A stretch of 64,000 nt of DNA from Aquimarina sp. AU474 (GCF_900312815.1 NZ_OMPE01000008.1:248001-312000); one strand, 5' to 3'; counted from the first letter of the stretch, positions 1-9,653 are shown. Notes: generated by a model from the letters alone, not told the origin. Program-made: numbers and translations.

Positions 1-1
1 T

Positions 2-574
2 ACAGATTGTCAAAGAGAGCTTATGGCATTACCAGAAGAACGAATTATTACGCATATTAGTAATTTTAGACCAGTAAAACGAATCACAGATATTATTGAT
101 ATATTTTATAATATTCAGAAAAAGATGCCTGCTAAATTATTGATGGTTGGTGAAGGACCAGAACGTAAACCAGCAGAAGAGAAATGTAAAGAGTTGGGTA
201 TTAAAGAGAAAGTGATTTTCTTTGGTAACAGTAATGAAATAGACAAAATATTATGTTTTTCGGATTTGTTTTTGCTCCCTTCAGAACGAGAAAGTTTTGG
301 TTTAGCAGCATTAGAAGCTATGGTTAACAGAGTACCAGTTATTTCTAGTGACGCAGGTGGGATTCCAGAAGTAAATCAACACGGAGTTTCTGGATATTTA
401 AGTAAAGTAGGTGATGTAAAAAGCATGTCAGAAAATGCAATTAAGATTCTTGAAGATCCTAGTAGGTTAGAAATGTTTAAAGAAAATGCATTTAAAGAAG
501 CCGAACGATTTGATGTAAACGAAATCGTTCCTAAGTATATTGCTTTATACGAGGGCGCACTTGCAATATCTTAG
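2..574 (+). CDS. bshA: BshA-type glycosyltransferase, C-terminal part
   Basis: This is the C-terminal 190 residues of a GT-B fold (GT4) glycosyltransferase; the reading frame is open to the left edge, so the gene is cut by the window. The segment HISNFRPVKR, followed by the nucleotide-sugar motif around SERESFGLAALEAM and SSDAGGIPEV, matches the second Rossmann domain of N-acetyl-alpha-D-glucosaminyl L-malate synthase, the first step of bacillithiol synthesis. BshA is widespread in Flavobacteriia, which use bacillithiol as a cytosolic thiol. The first ATG in the window (position 23) is internal, because coding continues upstream of it. Another GT4 enzyme cannot be excluded without the N-terminal acceptor domain. 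Confidence 0.8.
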   Translation, partial: TDCQRELMALPEERIITHISNFRPVKRITDIIDIFYNIQKKMPAKLLMVGEGPERKPAEEKCKELGIKEKVIFFGNSNEIDKILCFSDLFLLPSERESFGLAALEAMVNRVPVISSDAGGIPEVNQHGVSGYLSKVGDVKSMSENAIKILEDPSRLEMFKENAFKEAERFDVNEIVPKYIALYEGALAIS

Positions 575-603
575 GAACGATTAGTTCTTCTGTAATTTTG
601 TTA

Positions 604-1092
604 TTAGAATTGGTATCTTACACCAAGACCAATATCTAGGTCTAGGTCGTCATTAAAATCCCCAAAACCAATTTCGGGTCTGATATCCAAAGAGATAAGA
701 ATTGGGATGTCAAAATTATACTCGATCCCAACATCACCTGCAATGAAAAAATAGCTATCACTGCTATCACCTCCGGGAAGATCGTTGTCAAAATCAACAA
801 TACCGATTCCTCCACCAGGTCCTACATACCAATTAAACCCTTTATCAAGGTTAAAGACCCATTGGTAGAGTCCCGTTAATTTAATGGCATTACCAGCATC
901 AAAATCTCTCCAACCAAGATCAAATTCTAATCGGTTACCATTATTTAGGGCTCTTTGATAAGAAACTTCAGCTCCAAATCCATCATTATCTCCGAATCTA
1001 ACCCCGATAGCGTTTTTAGAAATTTCTTGTGATTGAATAGTACTTATTGAAGCTAAAAGAAAAGCTACAATGAATAAAATACGTTTCGTCAT
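604..1092 (-). CDS. Small secreted outer-membrane beta-barrel protein
   Basis: The 162-aa product has a signal peptide (residues 1-21, ending in TIQSQ) and alternating short strands rich in Gly, Asp and aromatic residues. It ends in VRYQF with a C-terminal Phe, the usual signature of Bam-inserted outer-membrane barrels. Length and layout suggest a small 8-stranded barrel of the OmpA/W-like type found in Flavobacteriia. The gene is convergent with bshA and stands alone. Function is unknown. Confidence 0.65.
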   Translation of the reverse strand: MTKRILFIVAFLLASISTIQSQEISKNAIGVRFGDNDGFGAEVSYQRALNNGNRLEFDLGWRDFDAGNAIKLTGLYQWVFNLDKGFNWYVGPGGGIGIVDFDNDLPGGDSSDSYFFIAGDVGIEYNFDIPILISLDIRPEIGFGDFNDDLDLDIGLGVRYQF

Positions 1093-1166
1093 AGTAAATA
1101 GGTTTTAGATTTATTGTCTCAAATATAACGTTACAAATTTATATTTAATGTAACTAAATATGTTTT

Positions 1167-1982
1167 TTACATAGTTTTTTGCAATTTCACATCGGTGCTT
1201 TCAAAAATTTTATCGGCAGAGTTAGCTATAAAACCAGTAAACAAGTGATTATCTTCTGTTTGGTACCTGTAAGAAAATTCGTAATAGCATGTTGTGATTT
1301 TTTCTGTTCCTTCTTCAAAAATCATCTCTGTAGTATCGGCCAAAATGCTTGATTGTTCTAATAATAACTCTTTAGTTCCTTTTATTTCACCTCCCGAAGA
1401 ATTAATTTCAAAACCATTTGATTTAAGAAATTCATTTACTTCATGTAAATTTTTAAAAGATTCTAATTTGTTTACATCTACAGTAAAATGATTAGAACAG
1501 AATCCATTTACATACATCCATGCAGCATATTCTGATTCTTCTAACAGTAATTGATACGTTTTAAATGATGGAGTAGACCAAATTCTACCTTTGAGAATTA
1601 GATCATCTAATTGAAATATAGGTTGATCTACTTCACTTAAAATAGTATGAATACTTTGTTGAAGATCTATAGAGAATTCTTCTAATAACAGTTGGCTGAT
1701 AAAGATTTTGGGCGCATCAGAGTCATTTTTATGTTCAAAATGTTTGGCAAATAATTTTTTAGCTTTAAAATGATATTCGCCTTTTGGTTCATATCCCATT
1801 TTAAGAAATGGTTTAGCTATCACATCAATATCTATTCGAGGATCATTAAATGTGCGTATTGCAATATGATCATTAAAAATATGATTTCCTTCAGCCTCAA
1901 ATAAAGATTTTACTTTTTGTGCAGAAGGAGTTTTTGCAGAATACTGTTTCCATAACTCTTCAAAAAAATAAGTAGAATTCAT
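1167..1982 (-). CDS. DUF1338 / HglS-like 2-oxoadipate dioxygenase/decarboxylase
   Basis: This 271-aa protein belongs to the DUF1338 family of vicinal-oxygen-chelate-type Fe(II) enzymes. Family members HglS (Pseudomonas putida) and FLO7 (plants) convert 2-oxoadipate to D-2-hydroxyglutarate with loss of CO2. Candidate metal ligands in the expected order are His39 (NDHIAIRTF), His165 (SNHFTVDVN) and Glu235 (CYYEFSYRY). The protein is shorter than HglS (about 460 aa) but fits the compact bacterial form. It is divergent from an Lrp-type regulator that is followed by a YdiJ-type dehydrogenase, the enzyme type that oxidises D-2-hydroxyglutarate. This context favours a role at the end of lysine catabolism; the substrate assignment is an inference. 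Confidence 0.75.
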   Translation of the reverse strand: MNSTYFFEELWKQYSAKTPSAQKVKSLFEAEGNHIFNDHIAIRTFNDPRIDIDVIAKPFLKMGYEPKGEYHFKAKKLFAKHFEHKNDSDAPKIFISQLLLEEFSIDLQQSIHTILSEVDQPIFQLDDLILKGRIWSTPSFKTYQLLLEESEYAAWMYVNGFCSNHFTVDVNKLESFKNLHEVNEFLKSNGFEINSSGGEIKGTKELLLEQSSILADTTEMIFEEGTEKITTCYYEFSYRYQTEDNHLFTGFIANSADKIFESTDVKLQKTM

Positions 1983-2144
1983 TCTAATAATGTTTTTGTT
2001 TTTCTACAAAATTATTAGTTTTGATTATAATTAGCGTATTAATTTAATTTATTAGTTGTCTAATGTTGTATTTTGTGTCAATTTAATTTTAATTGTTTTT
2101 TGATTAGTCTATTTGACAGTTAATTATTTTAATTTTTAAAAACT

Positions 2145-2630
2145 ATGCATCATTTTGATTATGTAGATCAGCAAATTTTATTGCATATCCGAGAAGATGC
2201 AAGAAAGCCTTTTTCTCAGATTGCCGAAGATTTAAAAATTTCTAACTCTCTTGTACATCAACGAATTCGAAAACTTAAAGAACAAGGAGTAATTCGAAAA
2301 GCAGAATTTGTTATCGATGAAAAAAAGATAGGATATAGAACAAAATCTTATGTCGGTATTCGATTAAGAGAAGCAAGATATGCAGAATCAGTGGTTGAAG
2401 GGTTAAAAAAAATACCTGAAATCCTTGAATGTAATTACGTATCGGGTAATTATGCGATTTTCATTCTTATTTTTGCATATGATAATCAACATTTGAGAAG
2501 GATTTTATATGAAGATGTACATCATATAGAGGGAGTGGCAGGAACAGATAGTTTTATTTGTTTTGATACTAATTTTAAAAGACCCGTATCTTTGGATTCT
2601 TTGGTTAAAAAGGATAAATATGATCAATAG
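2145..2630 (+). CDS. Lrp/AsnC family transcriptional regulator
   Basis: The 161-aa protein has the standard Lrp layout: an N-terminal winged helix-turn-helix (residues 4-55, with DARKPFSQIAEDLKIS and VHQRIRKLKEQGVI) and a C-terminal RAM/ligand-binding domain. Lrp-type proteins sense amino acids or related metabolites. It sits divergently from the HglS-like gene across 162 bp and overlaps the start of the YdiJ-like gene by 11 nt, so it probably controls both in response to lysine or a lysine catabolite. That effector is inferred. Confidence 0.85.
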   Translation: MHHFDYVDQQILLHIREDARKPFSQIAEDLKISNSLVHQRIRKLKEQGVIRKAEFVIDEKKIGYRTKSYVGIRLREARYAESVVEGLKKIPEILECNYVSGNYAIFILIFAYDNQHLRRILYEDVHHIEGVAGTDSFICFDTNFKRPVSLDSLVKKDKYDQ

Positions 2631-5541
2631 AAAGGTATTAAATTCATTAGGTAATCAAATTGAAGGTGAGTTACATTATGATCAACTTACCAAAACATTG
2701 TATGCTACCGATGCATCAGTTTATAGACGAATACCTGAGGCAGTTGTCTTTCCAAAATCCATTTCTGATTTGAAAAAGGTTATAGAGTTTGCATCAGAAT
2801 ATAAAATCGGAATTATACCACGAACCGCTGGGACATCCTTGGCAGGACAATGTGTTGGAGAGGGGATCGTGGTAGACGTTTCAAAGTACTTTACGAATAT
2901 AATTTCTTTAGACGAGCAACAAAAAACAGTTACCGTAGAGCCTGGAGTAATTCGCGATGACTTAAATCGGTTTTTGAAACCATATGGTTTATTTTTTGGG
3001 CCAAACACTTCTACTTCTAATCGTTGTATGATAGGAGGCATGGTTGGTAATAATAGTAGCGGAACGACTTCAATTCAATATGGAGTAACTAGGGATAAAG
3101 TGGTCGCACTACAAACACTACTATCTGATGGAAGTGAAGCTGGATTTTCTGAAATTCCCTCATCGTTATTTCATGAGAAACGAAAATTGAACACCTTAGA
3201 AGGGAAGGTTTATAATGAGATTTATTCTTCTCTTTTACCAGGATCAGTTCAAGAACAAATCAAAGCCCAATTCCCAAAACCTGATATTCATAGAAGAAAT
3301 ACTGGTTATGCTATTGATGAATTAATTTCTTCAGATGTTTTTACTGATGATGATACTCGTTTTAATATGTGTAAACTTCTATCTGGGAGCGAAGGAACAT
3401 TAGCATTTACAACTCGAATCACTTTGCAATTAGATGAATTACCACCAAGAGAATCTTTGATAATCGCGGCTCACTTTCATAGTATTGATGATTGTATGAA
3501 TGCAATTGTTCCTATAATGGAACATTCTTTGTTCACTTGCGAGATGATGGATAAAACCATTTTAGATTGTACCAAAAACAATATTGAGCAGTTAAAAAAT
3601 CGTTTTTTTATCGTAGATGATCCAGAAGCTATTCTTTTATTAGAATTAAGAAGTAATAGTTCTACGGATTTAGAAAATCAGAAAAATGATGTCTTACATA
3701 CTCTTAATATATCTAAATTGAGTTATGCAAATCCTATCTTGAAAGGAAAAGAAATTGATCAAGCATTAGAGTTACGCAAAGCAGGATTAGGTTTGTTAGG
3801 AAATATTGTTGGTGATAAGAAAGCGGTGGCCTGTATTGAAGATACGGCTGTTGCCATACCTGATTTAGCAAATTATATTTCGGAATTTACTGCGATAATG
3901 AAAAAATATGATCAACAGGCAGTGTATTATGCGCATGCTGGAGCGGGTGAACTACATTTAAGACCCATCTTGGATCTTAAGAAAAGTGAGGATGTCGTGC
4001 TTTTTAAAAAAATTACCGATGATGTAGCATCATTAGTTAAAAAATATAAGGGCTCTATGAGTGGGGAGCATGGGGATGGTATTGTAAGAGCTGGCTATAT
4101 CCCTTTTATGATAGGAAAGGAAAATTATAAAATCATAGAGCACATCAAGAAAGTTTTTGATCCAGATAATATCTTTAACCCTGGTAAAATAGTTGATGCG
4201 TACCCAATGGATAAAAAGTTGCGGTATGAAATAGATCGTACCGAGCCCAAGATAGAAACGATTTTTGATTTTTCTGATTCGATGGGAATTTTGCGGGCTG
4301 CCGAAAAATGCAATGGGAGTGGAGATTGTCGTAAATCTGTAGAGGCAGGAGGAACTATGTGTCCTAGTTATCGAGCAACAAAAAATGAAAAGGATACAAC
4401 GAGAGGGAGAGCCAATGCTTTAAGAGAGTTTTTAACCAATACAGAAAAGGCAAATAAATTTGATAATAAAGAACTTAAAGAAGTTTTTGATTTGTGTCTA
4501 AGTTGCAAAGGGTGTTCTAGCGAATGCCCGTCTAATGTTGATGTGGCAACTTTAAAGGCGGAATTTGAATACCAATATCAACAAAAAAATGGTATTTCCT
4601 TAAGAACGAAACTGTTTGCAAATAACAATAGATTAAACGAATTAGGAAGAATAGTTCCAGGGTTAACTAATTTCATTTTTAAAAATAATTTCACATCGGG
4701 GGTTATGAAATCTGCTTTAGGAATTGCAAAGCAACGTAGTTTACCTCTTTTAAGCAAAGAATCATTAAGAAGTTGGTGCAAAAATAATCTGGAGAAATTA
4801 CAACCTAGCAATCCTATTAAAACAATATATTTCTTTGTTGATGAATTTACAAATCATTTAGATTCGGAAATAGGAGTAGATGCTATTACATTACTGACAG
4901 AATTAAATTATGAAATAAGAATTGTAAATCACAAAGAAAGCGGTCGTACTTTTATTTCTAAGGGTTTGCTAGAACAAGCAAAAATATTAGCAAATGAAAA
5001 TATTAATATTTTCTGTGATTTGGTTTCTTCAGAAACCCCTATAATTGGTTTAGAACCTTCAGCAATACTTACTTTTAGAGATGAGTATTTACGATTGGGT
5101 GAAAATAAGGAAAAGGCAGTGTCTCTTTCAGAAAACACGTTTTTGATTGATGAATTCTTGGCTAGAGAAATAGAAATAGGAAATGTTACTTCTGATCATT
5201 TTTCGAATGAAACTAAGACCATAAAATTACATGGGCATTGTCATCAAAAAGCACTGTCTAATATTCATAATACATTTAAGTTATTAAATTTACCTAAAAA
5301 CTTTAAAGTTACTATAATTCCTTCTGGTTGTTGTGGTATGGCAGGATCTTTTGGGTATGAAAAAGAACATTATGAAATTAGTATGCAGGTAGGAGAACAG
5401 ATATTGTTTCCAACTGTAAGAAAAACTTCGGTAGATACGATAATTGCAGCAGTAGGAACAAGTTGTAGACATCAAATTATGGACGGAACAACTCGACAAG
5501 CACTGCATCCTGTTAGTATAATGAGAAACGCTTTATTGTAA
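2620..5541 (+). CDS. YdiJ-type FAD/Fe-S dehydrogenase (D-2-hydroxyglutarate dehydrogenase-like)
   Basis: The 973-aa flavoprotein has three parts. A PCMH-type FAD-binding domain (about residues 25-260, with RTAGTSLAGQ and NNSSGTTSIQYG) is followed by a FAD-oxidase C-terminal domain with EHGDGIVR. The last part is a ferredoxin-like region with two Cys clusters (CNGSGDCRKS...CPSYR and CLSCKGCSSECP) and CCG-type motifs (HGHCHQKAL, SGCCGMAGSFG). This is the YdiJ architecture, known to oxidise D-2-hydroxyglutarate to 2-oxoglutarate. The start at 2620 was chosen because it overlaps the lrp stop by 11 nt, has AAGGAT upstream and gives the family's usual N-terminus; the open frame extends 57 nt further upstream inside lrp. 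It is probably co-transcribed with lrp. Confidence 0.85.
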   Translation: MINRKVLNSLGNQIEGELHYDQLTKTLYATDASVYRRIPEAVVFPKSISDLKKVIEFASEYKIGIIPRTAGTSLAGQCVGEGIVVDVSKYFTNIISLDEQQKTVTVEPGVIRDDLNRFLKPYGLFFGPNTSTSNRCMIGGMVGNNSSGTTSIQYGVTRDKVVALQTLLSDGSEAGFSEIPSSLFHEKRKLNTLEGKVYNEIYSSLLPGSVQEQIKAQFPKPDIHRRNTGYAIDELISSDVFTDDDTRFNMCKLLSGSEGTLAFTTRITLQLDELPPRESLIIAAHFHSIDDCMNAIVPIMEHSLFTCEMMDKTILDCTKNNIEQLKNRFFIVDDPEAILLLELRSNSSTDLENQKNDVLHTLNISKLSYANPILKGKEIDQALELRKAGLGLLGNIVGDKKAVACIEDTAVAIPDLANYISEFTAIMKKYDQQAVYYAHAGAGELHLRPILDLKKSEDVVLFKKITDDVASLVKKYKGSMSGEHGDGIVRAGYIPFMIGKENYKIIEHIKKVFDPDNIFNPGKIVDAYPMDKKLRYEIDRTEPKIETIFDFSDSMGILRAAEKCNGSGDCRKSVEAGGTMCPSYRATKNEKDTTRGRANALREFLTNTEKANKFDNKELKEVFDLCLSCKGCSSECPSNVDVATLKAEFEYQYQQKNGISLRTKLFANNNRLNELGRIVPGLTNFIFKNNFTSGVMKSALGIAKQRSLPLLSKESLRSWCKNNLEKLQPSNPIKTIYFFVDEFTNHLDSEIGVDAITLLTELNYEIRIVNHKESGRTFISKGLLEQAKILANENINIFCDLVSSETPIIGLEPSAILTFRDEYLRLGENKEKAVSLSENTFLIDEFLAREIEIGNVTSDHFSNETKTIKLHGHCHQKALSNIHNTFKLLNLPKNFKVTIIPSGCCGMAGSFGYEKEHYEISMQVGEQILFPTVRKTSVDTIIAAVGTSCRHQIMDGTTRQALHPVSIMRNALL

Positions 5542-5601
5542 GTGAGATTTAAAAAATTAGGCTTTTCATATAAAAATAGAGATAAGAAATGGATTAATAG
5601 A

Positions 5602-6186
5602 TCATCCATGTATAGTTTCAGAAGTGCCGTAGTTTTGAATAAGTTCTCCTTCAAATTGTAATAAATCTTTCCATTGTTTATCAACATCGATATCTTTTCC
5701 GTATTTACGGGCAAAACGGATAAATGTAGTATAATGTCCTGCTTCACTAATCATAAGATCGTGATAGAATTTGGATAATTCAGGATCTGTTATTTTTTCC
5801 GAAAGTAATTTAAAGCGTTCACAACTGCGGGCTTCAATCATAGCAGAAAACAACAATCTACTTACCAAACCTTGTGTTCTACTACCACCTTGTTTAACTT
5901 TATGTTTAAATAGTTTATTTACGTAACTATCCTTACGTTCACGCCCTAATTTATATCCACGTTTCTTTATGATCTCATGAACCATTTGGAAATGCTCTAA
6001 TTCTTCTTGTGCTAGTAGTATTAATTCAGTAACCAAATCCTCATGTTCAGAATTTAAGGTAATGATCGTAATAGCATTTGTCGCGGCTTTTTGTTCGCAC
6101 CAAGCATGATCAGTTAAAATTTCTTCAATATTTGATTCTGCAATAGTTGCCCAACGTGGATCAGTAGCTAATTTTAAACCAAGCAT
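5602..6186 (-). CDS. miaE: tRNA-(ms2io6A) hydroxylase MiaE
   Basis: The 194-aa ferritin-like diiron monooxygenase hydroxylates 2-methylthio-N6-isopentenyladenosine at position 37 of tRNA. Carboxylate/His ligand motifs are visible in order: a Glu before HAWCEQKAA, EELEHF, EARSCERF and EAGHYT. The start at 6186 (MLGLKLATDP) gives the family's usual N-terminus; the open frame runs 57 nt further upstream to an unlikely TTG/ATG stretch. It is a stand-alone gene, convergent with the ydiJ-like gene. Confidence 0.85.
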   Translation of the reverse strand: MLGLKLATDPRWATIAESNIEEILTDHAWCEQKAATNAITIITLNSEHEDLVTELILLAQEELEHFQMVHEIIKKRGYKLGRERKDSYVNKLFKHKVKQGGSRTQGLVSRLLFSAMIEARSCERFKLLSEKITDPELSKFYHDLMISEAGHYTTFIRFARKYGKDIDVDKQWKDLLQFEGELIQNYGTSETIHG

Positions 6187-6240
6187 ATTCTTTGAGTTTA
6201 GATCTTGACACCAAAGATACATATTACATAGTAGTAATAT

Positions 6241-6282
6241 CAAATAAAAGATGAGATGTAACGATCAACGTTACATCTCATC
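6241..6282 (-). terminator. Rho-independent terminator after the T9SS-secreted protein gene
   Basis: A perfect 14-bp inverted repeat (6250-6263 and 6269-6282, loop ATCAA) is followed on the minus strand by TTTTATTTG. It lies between the minus-strand stop at 6318 and the start of miaE, so it ends the upstream transcript. Confidence 0.8.
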
Positions 6283-6317
6283 AATATTTTAGAAATTGTG
6301 TTTATTGAATTATGATT

Positions 6318-8081
6318 TTAATTTTTTATCACTTTTTTTATCTCAGTTTTACCATCGATAGTGATATAGCAAAAATATAAACCAACGGGCCAATCGATGC
6401 CGTCTACAAAATGATTATTTTCTTTTATACCACGGGAATAAACTTCTCTGCCTTGTTGATTTATTATTCGTAGTTCTATGTCTTTAAATTTATTAAAATC
6501 TTTTATAGCAATTTTGAAACGATCTCCAAATGGATTGGGTGAAACAGTAATGTTTTTTGTTTCATTAAGGTAAATTGTTGAAACAAACACTTTTTGTAAA
6601 CAAGTTTGATTTATCACATGCTGAATTTTATATTCACAAGTGTGATCTACGGTTAACGATATTGGAGTATACATTGCTGCTCCAATTCTTGTAAAAGAAT
6701 TTAATAAAGACCAACTAGTATCTCCAGCACATTTTTTAAATACGTAAAATGTTTCTTCTTCATAATCATCAGCGTTAGTCGGAATGTTACTAATTATTAA
6801 GTTATTTGGAGTTGAAGAAGCACTAAAAAATACGTTAAAAGATGGATCTGGTTTACAACATTCCTTAACGGTAAAGCAAGTAGAAGAAGAACACCATCCG
6901 GTATTTGACGGCCAGTTAATGGTTACACAATATTCTCCATCTCCCATTGGAGGGATCTGATAATCCCCTGAATGTCCACTTATAGGCACTCCATTATAAG
7001 TCCAATTATATGAATATCTATATAACGTTGGCCCTATTGGATCAGAATCGAATCCAATTAATCGAGAAGGAAATTCGTCACAATAATATACATCTGGTAT
7101 AGATATTGTTGGCCCATGATCCTCAATAATGCTAAATGTATATACTGTGACACATCCGTTTTCATCAGTAATTTTTAAAAGATACGATCCATAATTTGAA
7201 GGTGTAAAACAAGGAGTCGTTGCTAATAAAATGCTCATAGGTAAACCAGGTGCAGGCCCCCACCATTCATAAGAATATGCACTTCCTGAAATTGGTAATG
7301 GAGCACAAATTTCTTCAAAATTAGAATCACAAACAGCGATTTTTTTAGGTATTTTGATGGTAATATCTACACATTCTTTGGTTAATTCAACTTCATCGAT
7401 ATAGATGGATTGACTATGCACCATAGCTACTGTTCCTGGGTCTTTAATTTTAAAAAGAATTTTATTATATCCTAAAGTTGCTTCTGCGGCATTGATTGTG
7501 AAATTTGCACAATATTGATTCCATACAGAGTTACCACTTCCATCAAAAGTCATTGTTGGTGTTGTTAATATCCATTTCCCATTATCAGAACAATCATTAT
7601 CGTTAACTAGATAAACTTCAATGATCTGGTAAGGATCACTAATAGAGATTACTCCAGAACTTGCACGGGCTCCCCAGAAGCATAAATCATAAGTTCCTTC
7701 AGTTAATGAGCCTATTAACGAACCTTTTAACCGTTCTCCTATTAATGTGTTTCCTGTAGAACCACCATTTTGTGTTTGCCATAAATGGGCATAACGATTA
7801 TCTCCAGTTCTTTCTTCTAAACCAGCAGGTGTAGTATATATGTTATTAGGCACCTGTATATTAGAATTGCTTGAGGATCTGTCTAATAAATCCACACCAC
7901 TTCCTCCAAATGTGAAAATTAAAGGATCTGTACATTGATGACTCCATCCTGTTGCATAGTTTATTTGACCCCGATCAGTGGGTACCGTTCCATCTTCAAA
8001 ATCTGGATTAATTACTAGATTTTGACCAATACTTAGTATTGGAATTATCAAAAAAACAAGAATTGTAAATGCTTTTTTCAT
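6318..8081 (-). CDS. T9SS-secreted protein with C-terminal type A sorting domain
   Basis: The 587-aa protein has a signal peptide (residues 1-19, ending in LSIGQ). An N-terminal beta-rich region (about 20-240; NPDFEDGTVP, YIDEVELTKEC) resembles carbohydrate-binding or jelly-roll-like modules of secreted Bacteroidetes proteins. The central region (about 245-400) has Cys-rich, PKD/Ig-like repeats. The last 75 residues (from about ITVSPNPFGD to EIKKVIKN) form a T9SS type A sorting domain, which directs export through the Por machinery and cell-surface attachment or release. No catalytic motif is visible, so adhesin or ligand-binding roles are possible. A 9-bp inverted repeat (8082-8090 and 8123-8131) lies directly before the start codon. 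Confidence 0.8.
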   Translation of the reverse strand: MKKAFTILVFLIIPILSIGQNLVINPDFEDGTVPTDRGQINYATGWSHQCTDPLIFTFGGSGVDLLDRSSSNSNIQVPNNIYTTPAGLEERTGDNRYAHLWQTQNGGSTGNTLIGERLKGSLIGSLTEGTYDLCFWGARASSGVISISDPYQIIEVYLVNDNDCSDNGKWILTTPTMTFDGSGNSVWNQYCANFTINAAEATLGYNKILFKIKDPGTVAMVHSQSIYIDEVELTKECVDITIKIPKKIAVCDSNFEEICAPLPISGSAYSYEWWGPAPGLPMSILLATTPCFTPSNYGSYLLKITDENGCVTVYTFSIIEDHGPTISIPDVYYCDEFPSRLIGFDSDPIGPTLYRYSYNWTYNGVPISGHSGDYQIPPMGDGEYCVTINWPSNTGWCSSSTCFTVKECCKPDPSFNVFFSASSTPNNLIISNIPTNADDYEEETFYVFKKCAGDTSWSLLNSFTRIGAAMYTPISLTVDHTCEYKIQHVINQTCLQKVFVSTIYLNETKNITVSPNPFGDRFKIAIKDFNKFKDIELRIINQQGREVYSRGIKENNHFVDGIDWPVGLYFCYITIDGKTEIKKVIKN

Positions 8082-8209
8082 GAGTTATATATTTTGTAAT
8101 TGTATTAATTTTTAGTTTACGCATATAACTCTATACCTATTGATTAAAATAGTTTTGTATTATCAGAGATGAATCGAATAGGTTTAGAGCATATATAATT
8201 TTTGTGCTT

Positions 8210-9499
8210 TTATTCGACTTTACATACTTGATATTCTGCTTTCCAACTTGTGAAATTCACACAAGTTTCCCAACCAAACCACTCAAAAGGAGTGTTGTGA
8301 ATATTTACTGTACTGGGGATCCATGCATACCAATCGTTATAATATCTTCTTTTTGAGTTAAAAACATAATTGTTAATTGGACTAGTGATATATCCTAGTG
8401 GTTTCTCAGATCTATTCCAATCTCGTTCATAGGTATTCCAATAAAATTTATTTGTAGCTAGCGGTAACCATACATCTGCATGTAATGATGGTTTGTCTAA
8501 AGTTGTTCCTATCTGATTAGGTTTAATTTTGGCTAAATCCTTTGTGTATCCTGATGCAAGATCATAGGTAGGAAAGTTTTGTATACGATACCCAATAATT
8601 GCATATTCTGATTTGTTACCCCAACCGCTTTCATATCGATAGCCGTTTTTTATTTTTATGTTACGAGAATCATACCTGATTATGGTTTTTGCAAGTGATC
8701 CTTTTATTGAATTGTCATTTTCTAGAACTATAGTTGCATCATTATCATGAAACATCATGGCGTGATCAATTAAAAATAAGGGATTAGATGTTTTTAAAGA
8801 AGTTTCTTCTCCTAAGATGATTTCCCTTAATTCTCCACTACTAGTAAAATACCAGGACACTATAAAATCTTCTATTTTCTCATTATTAGAACTGTCAGTT
8901 TCGATATTTGGAGATAGTATAGGTTGTTTATTACCATCAATTAGATCTAGATTAGGAATAAAAATAGCTGGAATATACTTTTCAATTTCCGCTGTTTCAG
9001 GGTATTCTGAATTTGAAGAAATTGGTTTATGAGTCATATCATCGGCTATTTTTTGCAGCGATAATCCTTGTGTTTTAAGCTTATTGTTTATTTTCTTAAA
9101 ATATCTAGGAGCTTTTATTTTTAAATCTAGTAAATACGCAGTCTGACTTTTAGATTCACGAGCCATATTAATGATGATTTTATTAAAATTATCGTCTTTG
9201 ATTAATTCCCTGGTGGCAAGCCCAATTTCATATAAATATTGGTTTAGTTTTTCTTCATCCTTATCCTCTGTGTTTTTTATGAGTCTATGGATGTCCTGTT
9301 CATTATTTATAATAGGAATACTATCTAGGATATAATTCTTAACATTTGTTAGGCTAGCTTCTGTTTCTAAATTTTTGATTATTTCTTCTTTTTCACAACT
9401 GAACGATACTATTACTAGTAGCATTAATAAAATAATATTTGAACGTCCAGAGGAAATACCTTTTTGTTTTAAAAGGTTGTGAATTAGATTTGTTTTCAT
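8210..9499 (-). CDS. Unrecognised lipoprotein of the CHAT/S8 locus
   Basis: The product is a 429-aa predicted lipoprotein: basic N-terminus, hydrophobic core and lipobox VSFS followed by Cys35. The first half is helical and polar. The second half is rich in Tyr, Trp and Asn (for example ERDWNRSEKPLGYI and FEWFGWETCVNF near the C-terminus), suggesting an all-beta extracellular domain. I do not recognise a family. The start at 9499 (MKTNLIHN) is preferred because it places the signal peptide at the N-terminus; an open frame continues to 9592 but overlaps the promoter element at 9571-9597. It is divergent from the lipoprotein gene at 9756, and each has its own copy of the same element at nearly equal distance (71 and 75 nt from the start codon). 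Confidence 0.6.
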   Translation of the reverse strand: MKTNLIHNLLKQKGISSGRSNIILLMLLVIVSFSCEKEEIIKNLETEASLTNVKNYILDSIPIINNEQDIHRLIKNTEDKDEEKLNQYLYEIGLATRELIKDDNFNKIIINMARESKSQTAYLLDLKIKAPRYFKKINNKLKTQGLSLQKIADDMTHKPISSNSEYPETAEIEKYIPAIFIPNLDLIDGNKQPILSPNIETDSSNNEKIEDFIVSWYFTSSGELREIILGEETSLKTSNPLFLIDHAMMFHDNDATIVLENDNSIKGSLAKTIIRYDSRNIKIKNGYRYESGWGNKSEYAIIGYRIQNFPTYDLASGYTKDLAKIKPNQIGTTLDKPSLHADVWLPLATNKFYWNTYERDWNRSEKPLGYITSPINNYVFNSKRRYYNDWYAWIPSTVNIHNTPFEWFGWETCVNFTSWKAEYQVCKVE

Positions 9500-9570
9500 A
9501 CTATAAGTTTTAAAAGAGTGATAAATTATTCCTAGAACTTTTCTAGGTTTTATGTGATCGATCTTAGTAC

Positions 9571-9597
9571 AGTGTAGATTGTTCAAATTCATTACCC
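9571..9597 (-). promoter_or_regulatory. GGGTAAT-N16-CACT element (proposed ECF promoter) for the lipoprotein gene at 8210-9499
   Basis: On the minus strand GGGTAAT (9591-9597) is followed, after exactly 16 nt, by CACT (9571-9574; extended TACACT), 71 nt before the start codon. The same two blocks with the same spacing occur at 9654-9680 and 14825-14851. The spacing fits a -35/-10 pair for an ECF sigma factor such as the one encoded at 15050. Activity is inferred. Confidence 0.6.
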
Positions 9598-9653
9598 ATA
9601 AAACCTATTTCCTCATATTAATATTTAGGGATAAATCTTTTTTTTGAAAAAAC

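Noticed and set aside
5472..5747. 91-aa minus-strand frame between ydiJ-like gene and miaE
   Set aside because: It overlaps the ends of both well-supported genes in another frame and resembles nothing known.
9500..9592. Upstream extension of the lipoprotein gene at 8210 (31 more residues)
   Set aside because: It would bury the signal peptide inside the protein and place the start codon within the conserved promoter element; the ATG at 9499 gives a normal lipoprotein N-terminus.
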